Part shown: piece after piece, positions 46,190-58,700 of the stretch
Layout: each line of letters starts with the position of its first letter
How positions within the stretch are numbered: the stretch's first letter is position 1
Notes under the pieces: model-generated
Told to the model about the DNA's origin: nothing
Databases searched by the model: none
The model's input: the letters and a program-made list of their open reading frames with translations, nothing else
Position numbers and translations under genes: made by a program
Source: Chelydra serpentina
Taxonomy: Eukaryota; Chordata; Testudines; Chelydridae
Direction of reading: 5' to 3'
NCBI GenBank assembly: GCA_037349315.1
Contig: JBAIAC010000027.1
Span: forward strand, 7,631,501-7,695,500
DNA: 64,000 bases

Positions 46190-46763
46190 TAATTGTTTCC
46201 CTCTGATCTGTTGATGATAGCGGGGGGAGGGGGGCAGAGTTGGGTTTTTTGAGGGGGGAGAGGAGGGGATGCTCTTTCCCCCTCCCCATAGCCTCGGGGG
46301 GGGGGGGGCGCGGAGGTGACCAGCCCTGGACACTCTCCGCTCTCTCCTCCATCTTCTCTCCCGAGCTCAGCTTCCCCAGCCTGGGACGGTCCCACTGGTA
46401 GGGCCGCGGGGGGGGACGGGCCAGGCTCCGGGCGCTATTCGGCTCCGGCAAGCGGCTGGAAGCGGCGTCCCGCCCCCAGGCGCCCGCGCGCCGAGCCGGG
46501 TGGACTCACCGCCGCCAGCTGCGGGGCGCCCGCGCGCCTCCGCGGGGCCGGGGCTGGCGGCGCTCCCCGCGAGGACCCCCCCCGCTCCGGCAGTGGTGCG
46601 GCCCGGAGGTTAGCGGAAGCGGCCGCTCGGCGCTGCCATGTTGAGCCGCCGCCGCCGCCGCTTTGTTGTCGGCTCCATGTAGCTGGGGCCCGGGGGAGGG
46701 AGGGGGGCATCGAGCCGGAGCCGCCGCCGCAGACCAGGCCGCCGAGGCCCGGGAGTCCCCGCC
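46190..46763 (+). promoter_or_regulatory. VEZF1: VEZF1 CpG-island promoter and 5' UTR
   Basis: The region is very GC- and CpG-rich, with no TATA box. G tracts lie at 46,222-46,227, 46,229-46,234 and 46,296-46,308. A CCATGTT at 46,637 fits a YY1-type motif but is also a possible upstream ATG (see findings). The ATG at 46,764 lies in GTCCCCGCCATGG, a good Kozak context. Confidence 0.7.
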
Positions 46764-49700
46764 ATGGAGGCCAACTGGACCGCGTTCCTCTTTCAGGTGA
46801 GGCCGCGGAGAGGCCGGACCCCCCCCCCCCGCTTTTCCCTCACCGGCCGGGGCCACTCCGTCCCCGGGCAGCGGCCGCAGCGCAGCGCGCGGTTTCCAGC
46901 TAGGCCCGCGGGCTGTCAGTCAGCGCGGCCGCCCGGCCTCCTTCTCCCCCCCCCCGCCCCCGGCCGGCGGGGGGGGAGCCGGGATCCCGCGTTATAGCGC
47001 CGTGCTGGGCCGCCTATAGCGCGCCGGGCTAAGCAGCCTGCCTCCGCTCCTTGCGGCGGCGGCGGCGGCGGCGGCGGCGGGGGAGGGGGGGCTTCTCGAT
47101 TTTATTTTTGCCCCCAAAATTGTTGCCCTCCCGATTTTGTTTGCTTGCAAAAATGTTTTGCCGATTTTTTTTACCCTTTTATTGCAAATAATAATCATTG
47201 TGGGGTCCCCCCCCCAAAATAAAAATAACCCTTAATGGAGCAAACACAGCATGCGAGAGGCTAAATTAATCCCTCTCGAAACAGCCGGCCTCGGTGACTG
47301 ACCAGGGATGTTGTTTTCATTTAAAAGAGGATTTAATTTAAAAGAGGGAGCGGGAGATGGATTTCCCCCCCCCCCCACTAAGAACTGAGTGCTAAAAAGA
47401 ATAGTAAGAAAAACCACAGAAGGCGAGAATAATCCCTCCACTTGCAAACTGAGTCACTGGTTTTGTCTGTAGTCAAGACAGCCCTAATGCTCAAAAATAC
47501 AATACGAAGTTTGTATAATCCTCCCAAAGGAAACTGTAAAATACCAAAAAGCTTTCTTGCCCTCCTGTTTGTGAACAATAACCTGGATCCTTCACTCACT
47601 GGCTTGTTCTTTAAATCCTGCTGCCACTTTGTAGGTTGAAAATGTGAAATATGTAATTGCAACCCTCTTCCCCCCCCCCCCCCCCCCCGGAAAAAACAAC
47701 AACCAACCACACACATCACCTTGTGCATAGAGGATTATTTTACCTTGAAAATTACAAACCTGGACTCCTTGTCCTGGCTGGCTTTTTGAAAACATGAAAA
47801 ACCTGACATTTGCTTGAAAACCTGAATGGAATGAATAAATCTGTAAAGAGAATGCAACGTTTCTTTTTAAAGGAAAAAGAATAGTCTTGTAAGTACTAAG
47901 AGATGAGTCACTCACTTGGGTGCTCTGCCTCTGAAAACACGCTTAGAATGTTCTCTTAGAAAACAAATCTAACATCTGAGCTACTGCAAATTCAAACTGT
48001 ATATACAAACTCTTATTTCATGTTAAATCTTTTTGTATTTATTTGTACAACAGATATATGGAACTATATCTTATAGTTTCATAAGTGCCAGTGATGACAC
48101 ACACAGTTTGGATAAAGATTTATAATTTTTCTCACTCTAGTGGGCAGTTGTGATTTGAACATAGATAAACTTCTTAGTAAAGTTTCCTCATTCTAGGGCC
48201 ACCTCCCTTTCTTGAGTTAGCAGTTATTCTGTGTCCCCTCAATATACTGTGCTCCCCCTTTAAATATATTTTCAAGAACAACTGTTGTTAGCATGGGGTC
48301 TTATAGTTATTTTATGGCTCTGTCTTTTCACAGATATTAAGCATAGTTAATTCAGTTGCTTCGTTGTGTTTTTTTGTTTTAAGTGCAATTTACTTTGAAA
48401 TACTGACATCAAACTTTTTAGTTTGGTTTTGTGGTAGATATTTCTTCACTTGATTAATGATTCAGCAGTTTACCTTCTCAAAAATATAATTAATGGTGCG
48501 TAACTAGTAAGCATCTTTATAAAGATGTGACATGGAAATTCCCTCTTCTTCCATCCTTCCAGATAATAAACCTTTAAAACCTTGTAATGACTATTTAGTA
48601 GGTCTCAAGTCATTTTGATAAAACAAATGCTTTACAATACTGTTTATTCTAATGTACCTAAACATAGTGGTGGTTGGGGAAGTTATAAGTAGTATCTTCT
48701 TGTTACTGCCTCATCCCACCCAAACCAGAACAAATCAGTAGCAGGCTCATAATTTAAAACCCATTTCACAAAGCCTCACCTTTATTTTTGTTTGGTAACT
48801 GTTAAATATCAAATAATGTGCTGATAATATAGAGAGGCAATGTTTACTTCACATGGTTTTCAATTGTGACATCTGTAGAGGAATTTTTAAAAATAATTAA
48901 AGGGAATATTTAAAACCCTGTGTGGATAACTGTAATTCTTAGTCAGTTGGCTTTGGGGAAATGGCGATTAAATGTGTGCAGTGAATTTTTAACCTCCTTT
49001 CCTAATAAAGATATTGATCATGTTTAGGTGTTACCTTGATTAATTTAACCTTTTCAAATATAGATTATACTGAATAAGCAACTTCTGTTCATTTTTTGTA
49101 TTGGTGTTCTAGCACATGCATATTTTGAAAACCACTTTGTACCTGCCTGGAAAGTGAAAGTTGTATCTGTTAACGTTAGGAGAAATCATCCATCAAACAG
49201 GGCATTCAAGATATGACTCACTGATGCTAATTTGCTGTTCTGACATGAAGGCTCCAATGCAAAAATCTCTTAGCCTCTGGCACTGGAAGTTCACAATGCC
49301 ACATCCTACCACTCTGGGTCATGAAGTACAGTTTTTATTTTGTTTGCTATCCTTCTGGACTGAAAGTTTGCTTAGTGAGAGAAATACTGTATTTTGCATG
49401 AAAGACTTTTTCCAGGCAACCAAAACATCACAAATGTTGACTTGACATTAATGCTAAGTCAAGTAAAACAGTGCCCTACAAGTGAATAAAAATGACTTGC
49501 AAAAAAGCAGACAGCAGGTGCTGTTTCATTCTGTGCATTCCCTCTTCTAACAGCAAGGGAAAAATACAGCCTGATCCCTCTTTAGAAAGCTCTAATATAG
49601 AGGATCCTTGGAAACTGAGGAATGCTGCTTGTTGCAGACAGGTTTTGTTAAAAAGGCAATATTGGTAATAAGCGTGGAGTATCTGAGAGCCAAGGTAAGC

Positions 49701-52700
49701 AGCCTTGTATCAGAGATGGTTTCAGAGCAGACAGCCTTATGAATACATTGTTTCATGTCAGTCATTTATATTGGTACAATTATTTCTGTTGTACCAATAT
49801 TACCTTGCAGTGCTAATGGTTCTTTAAGGCTTAAAAATGTCCTTAAACTGCATAAGTTTGAACCTTGTCCAAAGGATTTGGACTCCCTATTATCCGATCT
49901 GCTAGCTCTCCCTTTGAAATTGTATATCTTGAGCTATCTTAGGATATTAACCACTTGTACTCTGTGTGAAAACACATTTACTATGGCCTGACTGGAAAAG
50001 GCTCTGAACAGAAAGCTCCAATTAAGTGTCGTCTGATGCTGTTGACCAAGATTTTTAAATCTTGTGCAAAGGCAACTGGAAAAAAATTATATTAAAATTG
50101 TACTGTTATTAGTACATGGAATGTTCTTGAACTCGTGTTTTATGTTGTAGCCATTTTGGCATCTGTATGTATTACACATCAGCAAGCATCAGTTTATAAA
50201 ACAGGAGAAAGTAAGACAATACAAAATATCACTTACGTCATGCAAAAGCTTGATGGGAGAAATGAGCCTCATGCTGTGCTCTAAGTCAGTGGCTGTCAAC
50301 CTTTCCAGATTACTGTACCCCTTCCAGGAGTCTGATTTGTTTGCATACCCCCAAGTTTCACCTAGGTTAAAAACTACTTGCTTACAAAATCAGACATAAA
50401 AATACAGAAGTGTCACAGCACACTATTACTGAAAAATTGCTTACTTTCTCATTTTTATCAGATAATTATAAAATAAATAAATTGGAATATAAATATTGTA
50501 CTTACAGTTCAGTGTATAGCATATAGAGCAGCATAAACAAGACACTGTCTTTATGAAATTTTAGTCTGAACTGACTTCACTAGTGCTTTTTATGTAGCCT
50601 GTTGTAAAACTAGGCAAATATCTAGATGAGTTGATGTACCCCTGGAAGACCTCTGTGTACCCCAGGGGTACGTGTACCCCCTGGTTGGGAACCAGTGCTC
50701 TAAGTTAGCAAACTCAGGCTCTGAGGGAGTTCCACACTTGCACCATTTGCCAAGAATGTCCTTCTCCCCATCTTCAAGAATGTGTGTTTAGGGTTGTTAA
50801 CTGAGGCACCTTGGTATGTCCACACTTAGCCTGGTAACACTCAACATATTTGTTACGTCCAAAATTTCTGACTAGACCTAAAAGTACAGGGAGGTGGACC
50901 AGTCACCCTACCTGCTTGTAGTAATCCAAACAAGTAATGCCATGGACTTTCACACAGAATAGCTTGAGCTAAGCTGTGAACTAGTCTCCCACCAAATAGT
51001 ATGGGAGTGTTGCAGAGCGGGCATTCTCCTCCACTTGTGTGCACTTTCAACCCATTTTCAAAGAACACCATTATGGTCTGAAGCTTCAGGGTTTGTGAAT
51101 CTGGGAAGACAAAGTGAGTACATGAGCACCCTGAATGAATGAATGAATGAATGGAGTGTTGCATGGAAGTCTTAAAACCCCTACTTAGATGTACTTGATA
51201 CTGTAGTCATTGCTTCTGGTTATTGATGTGCTGTAGAGGCAAAAGAAGGAAGGCTTGGATACCACCAAAATAGAAAGTCCCAGATTGCTTCTGTAAATAG
51301 TAAAGTCTTCAAAGGGCTTTAAGCAATTGGCTATTGGGTAAAGCTGAAAGGATCTGAATTTGAATATGCTTAATAATGGTACAGATCCTGATTCCAAATT
51401 AAAAGCTGACAGTCCTGTAGGTTCCAAATCATTACCTAGTTTTAGTCAACCTGCAAAGTCCCAAATGTGGGAAGACCATGTAAAATGAGGTACATATCAC
51501 TCAATAAAGGAAAGCCCAGAGGAGTAATCTTGGAAAGATGTGGCATTAATAGAAATACACGTTTCAATAATATCCGTTTCATTCCACAGGCCTGTTCTGT
51601 TGCACTGCTGAAACTAAATTGATTTTATAACTGATCTAGTTATACTGGTGCAAAACCCTACTATAGATACCCTTAAACTGGTTTAAATCATGCTTATACT
51701 TATTTGGCTTTATGTTACTTTAAGCTAAATAATGTTAAGCATGGTTTAAACCAGTTTGAGTGTCTTTAGTAGGGCTTTGCACCAGTTAAACTAGATCAGT
51801 TATAAAATCAATTTAGTTACAGAAGTACAAGTTGTCCAATGTAGACACCCCACACCATCTCTGCTACCAGCCTCAGGTAGGAGAGGGTACTGGTAAGTAG
51901 AGGGATGTTCATTGTGGTATGATAGCAGAGATTTTTCTAGTACTGCCCTCACAGATGCAGAAATCCAGGTTTGTCAGCATTTGTCAGTTAAATTATTTTT
52001 AAAAAAAGAATAACTCATATCTGTTGTAAGTCTTCTCCAGAAATCACCAGATTCCTACCAGTGCTTATCACCAGCCCCTCTCCCTTTTGTGAAAGAGTTG
52101 GTGATAAAGAGAAAAGAAACTTGTCTTTATTCTCATCAGTTTCCATAAGCAAAGATCACCTGAGGGCATCTTTCTAGAGTGTAACAGTTCTTGAAACAAG
52201 TTATTTAAATCAGGGCTTTGGAGCAGGGCCCGGCGCTGGAGCGTGGAGCAGTAGGTTCTTGCCCAGAGCTGGAGTGGAACCGGAGCGAAGCAATTCAAAA
52301 ATTTGATTGCCCCAAATCCCTGATTTAAATGCAGTTCCAGCACTGACAAAGTAGTGCAAAGAGATATTCAAGTAAGATGCCTCGTTTCTTCCTGGTTCAG
52401 TGTGGCTGCAGTTTAATTTTTACAGGGTTTTTAAATGTAGACCTCAGCCTGGTGGATGGTAACACTTGTCTGGCACATTGGTCAACCCCTTCGGTATATC
52501 CATCATCTGCCATCACAGATCCGGTATATTCTCCATATGATCACTTTTATGTAGGGAGTGTCATTGAGATAGAAATCAAGCAATATGTTAAAAGGCCTGA
52601 GAAATACCTGGTCATTTGCCATAAGAAATGCCCTCAGGATATGTAAAAATTGTTTCATGTGATTGCACTTTCCTATACCTATGTACTGCAGAGTCTGTGC

Positions 52701-55700
52701 ACAACATATGGATTTAAATGTAAGTGGTTTATCCAATCAGGAAACCATTGTAGTGAGACTTGCATAATTTCTTGCACTTGTTAGTTCAGTGACTTTTTGG
52801 TCTAAGATTTGCTTTCCTTTGCCTGTAAATGTTCTCAGCATGTCAAAGTGAGCACCCACCAACAGAAATTCTGAAGTGTGAATGTTTGATTTTAGGCACA
52901 TGAAGCCTCACATCACCAACAGCAGGCAGCACAGAACAGTTTGCTGCCCCTCCTGAGCTCCGCTGTTGAGCCACCTGATCAGAAGCCGATTCTACCCTTA
53001 CCAATAACTCAGAAACCTCAGCCTGCACCAGAAACGTTAAAGGATGCTATTGTTGGGATTAAAAAGGAAAAACCTAAAACCTCCTTTGTATGCACCTACT
53101 GCAGCAAAGCTTTCAGGGACAGCTACCATTTGAGGCGCCATGAGTCCTGCCACACAGGGATAAAGTTAGTGTCACGGCCAAAGAAAACTCCCACCACAAT
53201 GGTGCCCCTAATCTCAACTATTGCTGGTGACAACAGCCGAACGTCATTGGTTTCAACTATCGCAGGCATCCTGTCAACGGTCACTACATCTTCCTCTGCC
53301 CCCAACCCCAGCAGTAGTGCTGGTGCAACAGCCATGGCTGTGACTCAGACGGTGAAGAAGCCCAGCAAGCCTGTTAAGAAGAACCATGCTTGTGAGATGT
53401 GCGGAAAAGCCTTCCGGGATGTTTACCACCTCAACCGGCATAAGCTATCCCACTCAGATGAAAAACCTTTTGAATGTCCAATTTGTAATCAGCGCTTCAA
53501 GAGGAAGGACCGCATGACCTATCACGTGAGGTCTCATGAAGGTGGCATCACCAAACCATACACCTGTGGTGTTTGTGGAAAAGGCTTCTCGAGGTACCAT
53601 GTAGAAAATCCCAGGCGAGCTCAAGTATTGGCTTTTCGTAATCAAGAAGGGTTAAACTATCATAGCAAGGGGCTAGGAGAACCAGACATCTTAGAAGATT
53701 GGTGAGGGGATAAAGAGCCTTGTTTCCTTAGGGTTTGGGTCTCAATCTAAGACACTTGATCATGACTAAAAGCTGTCACTGTTTTATGGTTGTTCAATGT
53801 TCTGAAATGACCTGAAGGCCTCAATCCAGGTCATAGTGGAAAGGAGTCTGCATCACCATTGGTGCTAGCTGGACCCCTTGTTAGCAGTCTTTGTAGGGGT
53901 CAAAGATTGAATGGGGCATGGAGACTGATCTGTCGTCTTGCCTTTAACATAACTCCTTCAAGATTGAGGTTCATTGGCAGAGCAGTGTGGGGGAGCTTGC
54001 ATTGCTTCTGGCTGTGCTGTATCTGTTCTGTGAATAGAGCGAACATCAATCTCTAGGACTGTTAATGCAACTCCTTTTCACAAGTACTAAAGATTCACTA
54101 ACTGTAGTACTTCCAGGTGTATAATAGACACATGGCTGAGTTTTAAACTCTGCTGGCTGGGTAACCATTTTGCATTATTCTAGCAGTGGGTTGTTTTATA
54201 GATAAGGGGAGAATTTTTTTTTATTTTTATTTTTTTTGTTCTTGAAAGGGAGGTGGGCTGAAAATGGCAATCAATGCAATGTTCAGTGCTGCTAGCCTAA
54301 GAATCATTGCTGTCTATTTGTAACGGTACATGTTCTGTTCTGTACCTCTGTTCTTTCACAGGCCTGATCACTTAAGCTGTCATGTCAAACACGTTCACTC
54401 GACAGAGAGACCCTTCAAATGCCAAGTAAGGGTTAACATGATTTATCAACAGCATAAGTTTAATTGTACAGTTGGTCAATGTCAGCTGAGTATTCCACCA
54501 AGGACTGTGTTGATTTACCTGATTCCCTTGAATGCAAGGTTTGGAATATGGCTCTGTCCATGCTGCTTGTAGTTAGTGTTGTAGTTATGATCCCAGTGTA
54601 GAAGCAGCTTAAAAGTAAGATTAGAGGCTTATTTGCTCCTTGGAGAATATTCCCAAAACCCTATTGTTCAAGTCAAGTTTGCTTTAGAAACAGTGTGACT
54701 AAATCCTCAAATTGACATTGATTGCTGAAGCAATGTGTAGGATTTGTTTAGCAATGTTTATAGGTAAAGGCAGTTATGAAAATAGAGTATTTTGCTTGAA
54801 ATCGAAAGCAAATTGTCATGGTGAAAGTAAATTGAAGATTAAAAACAAGAGGCAGAACTTGACTAGTGTTGAACAATCAACTATTCTATGGTTTCGCTTG
54901 GAATCATCCATGCATGTTCCAACCTGTCTCTAGTGACTCATCATATTATAAGTAAATGCTTTGAATTAAGAGAATAGCTCTAAATAAATGCTTTGTTTTC
55001 CCTTTCCTGATTTTTGGATTGGAACTAAACTGAGTAATATAATAATAATAACCAGAAATATACAGTGAAGCCTGTATAAGAGGTCACCCTTGTCTACTGT
55101 AGGTATTTATAAACCATTTATCACTTAGGTGTGCAAGACAATCTTCTATTTTAAGAAATTGCTCCAAAGTAGGCCCAGTAGTATAGAGTATTCTTCTGTT
55201 CCACACTTATCTGAAGACCATTTCCATTAAGCAATTAGATTATGTTCTGTCTCTTAAGCTTGAGATCGGCTTCACTGTAAATCCACGTAAAATCAAAAGG
55301 TTTGTCAACATGCCTAAGATATATTAGCACCTGGAAAATACGTTTAAATGGGCCATGTGGTCCCCAGTGGAATAAGATGGTCTACACTTAAAAAATGCTG
55401 TTGTCCTTCATGTAGACATGCACTGCTGCCTTTGCCACCAAAGACAGACTGCGGACACACATGGTGCGCCATGAAGGAAAGGTATCGTGTAATATCTGTG
55501 GTAAACTTCTGAGTGCAGCGTATATCACCAGCCACTTAAAGACACATGGGCAGAGCCAAAGTATCAACTGTAATACCTGTAAGCAAGGCATCAGTAAAAG
55601 TAGGTGAACATTTTTAAAACACTTCTTCAGTAAATGTGTGTTCTAAACATTTTGCAACATGAGTTGCCTTTGACTTTCTTAAAATGTAAAATACACCTGT

Positions 55701-58700
55701 GACTCCGTTTAGGTGTTTGTACCTATCAGACTGTATATCAGACTTTATAAATGGATTCTTTATGAAAAGCTTCAGATCAACAAATCGGGGTATGTGGAAC
55801 TGGTCTGGAACTAGGAGTATTGTCTTATCTCTTAGAGGAATGCCTTGAAGTGAGAGAATAGTTCTTCACTTTTTTAAGTATGAAGATCCTAATATCTGTG
55901 TCTTTCAACTTATGAGTACAATTGGCTACATCCTGAACTACTTCCTTTAACTGCAAAAATTTTTTTAATGTGTGTAGATTTAAAAATGACACATTTTGCC
56001 TTTTATAGCAAAATGTTTGAAAACTTGGCAAGTCTTATGTTCAGGATTTCAAGCTTGATCTAAAGTTCAGTGAAGCCAAAGACTCCCACTGATTTCCATG
56101 AGCTTTGGATTAAGGCTGTCAGTGGTTTTTTCCTTGAAGCATTGGACAAAACAAGCACTTAAAGCGAAGTATTTTCCTGCATTGCCTGATGCATTTTGGG
56201 AATTGTTGGTATTTGGCCTGTGCTGTACAGGAGGTCAGACCTTAAAATCTGTGAATATCCTCAGCAGAAATGCTGAATCCTGAACTTTGGAGTGGCAAGT
56301 AAATGAAGGAGAGACTGGCTTTCTCTCTCAAAAGTATTTGAAACTTAAATCTACACATCATGTTGGTGATTTAGGCTGGGATTTTCAAAGGAGTCTAAAG
56401 GAATTGGGTGTCTAACCCCTCCTTCTAGATACTTTTGAAAATTCCATCCTTAAAACCTTCAGTGTCTTGCCGTTTAGTTCATATTTAATGTGTTCTTTTA
56501 TTCCCAGAAGTTTGAGGACAGTTGGAATATCTAGTAAGCTTGACAAATATTTACTGAATTGGATGTGGAAAATAAAATTAAAATGTGAATTATTTTTGGA
56601 GTAGGGATTGTTGGAGTCTGTCCTTGTTCCCACAGTACCAACTACTCTGCCTTTCATTGTCAGTTCAGTGACCCTAAACAGCTCGCGGGAGGTATTATGG
56701 GACTCACAAAAGGCAGAGATGAAAGTGGCAGGAGCAGCAATGTGGCCAGAGAGTAAATAGCTATTTTCTGATGTGAAGGTGAACTAAAAATGTTTTTAAT
56801 TTTGATTTCAAGAAGGGGTGAGAGGTGTCTTTTTAAGTAATTAGTGCTGTGTTTTAACATAACTTGACTCAGCTGCCTCCTTGAGATCTGGAGAAATCTG
56901 ATCTGTGTGAGTACCATAGAAGCCATTCCATTTTAAAGTCCTGTATTTCATTCTCTTTGTTTATCATCCTTGAGACGTCACTCACTCTGAAAGAGAAATC
57001 AGGCAGTTCATAGCTCGCACTTCTCTAGATCTTAGAGAGGTAATTTTACTGAAATACAGCACTAATTAAATGTTTTTAAACACTCCTATCTTTCTCTTTT
57101 CAAGATTCTGAACATGTTTTTAACTTAAACAAAAGCCTTCATCCTTTCAGTAGAAAGGAGCATACATTTCCAAGGTGAATTTGTGTGTGTTTTTACTTGA
57201 CTGGCATAGCATGCATGAGTGAGGAGACCAGCAACCAGAAGCAGCAGCAGCAACAGCAACAACAACAACATGTAACAAACTGGCCTGGAAAGCAGGTAGA
57301 GACACTGAGATTATGGGAAGAGGCGGTCAAAGCAAGGAAGAAAGGTAAAACAAAATAACATCATCTATGATCTTGATTTACTTGTTTTTTTAAACTCTAA
57401 TCTATTTTACAAAAAGAAAGTGTTTGTAGAGAATGTGAAATGGCAAAAATTGACACATGAAAATTAATTCTTGGTCATAAAAATTTAAAAAAAAATCTGT
57501 GATAACCTTACGTAACATTCACTTCTCAGAACTTCTTTACTACTTGTCTTCAATCAGATTGTGCCCTTGAATGTGCACATAAGCCTCCTTTTGCAGTTAA
57601 TGGGAGCTGTGCCTGTACTCAAAGGCAGAGTTTGGCCTTTGATTTCTGTGTGATTTCTAGACCTTCTTTAAAACATCAACCAGTTGTTGGATCTCGCACA
57701 TACACGATTTTTGTGTAGCCATCAGTTTCCATTTAAACACTTTTCATATCCCTGTTCTTCTTTCCCATTTTATTTCATTCACTTGTACCCATCGCATAAC
57801 AGTATTTGTCCAAAGTCTAGTGAAATTCATACTCACTTTTTTCCCATTGCTTGGTGCCATTCTTTTAATTACAAAATTAACTAGATTACAGTCCCTATTG
57901 CCAAGATACTGCTCACCTCTACCTATCCTATTGTATTCAAAGTTGAATAGTGCCCTTTTGTTCACTGTGCCTGTTGCGTAAGGAATAGATTGCTTCAGTT
58001 TAGTGTCCCATTTGGAGTGTAGTTTGAAATCTCCAGTTACCTCTAGTTTATTCTGTTCACAACCCTTTGGTTTCTAATTTCTGTCATGTGGCTCCCTCTG
58101 ATTAAATGTTTTATAATGAATTCCTGCTGTCCATGTATTCCTTTTAATTAACTCTTTAATTTTAAACCATCAATATTCTCCACCCATCTTTCCCCTCAAG
58201 CTTCTCACAATTCCTCCATATTCTGTCAGTTATTCCAGCCCTCTTTTTCTGTACAAGGCAGCTAGCTCCCTTTCTGTTTGCTGCTGCCACAAAGTTTTTT
58301 CTAATTCAATGATAGGCTGTTTCTAAACAGCCTAACCTTTTTTCTTACTTTTCAGTTTTCACTGTTTATATTAGAATTTACCTGGTTAGTGCTCCAGTGC
58401 TATGGGAATGAAAGACCTAGGAAAACCAAAGTGAGGCTTGTTCTGCTCATTCTCTTCTTTGTCTTGTTTCTACTTTCTTACCATATGTATCTGTCAAAGT
58501 GCTTTTTACAAAAACAATTATATTAAAAAGAGGGAGGGTGGGGGCAAGGGGAAGGTGGATCGGGGTGAGGGACACTGGGGTTGGGGTGGGAAAAGTATTG
58601 TGCCAAGTCCAAAATGAAACTCTTTAGTGAAACCTGTGGTGCCCGAAGAGCACCCCTGATATCTGAGGAGAGGATGGGAGGGTGTTATAGCTAAAGAAAT

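Larger units (their letters stand above)
46797..52895 (+). other. VEZF1: VEZF1 intron 1
   Basis: The 6.1-kb intron starts GTGAGG in the CpG island and ends GATTTTAG. It contains several C or G runs, a CGG triplet array (47,055-47,080), a hAT element (50,287-50,697), a palindromic MITE (51,612-51,818) and a short hAT (52,211-52,322). No extra exon is recognised. Confidence 0.8.

Noticed and set aside
46316..46903. 195-codon frame across the VEZF1 start region
   Set aside because: It overlaps the VEZF1 leader and exon 1 in another frame, is rich in Pro, Gly and Arg, and is explained by GC content.
52941..53705. 254-codon frame as a stand-alone intronless zinc-finger gene
   Set aside because: It is exon 2 of VEZF1 read through its donor at 53,594. 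The next exon restores finger 4 exactly.
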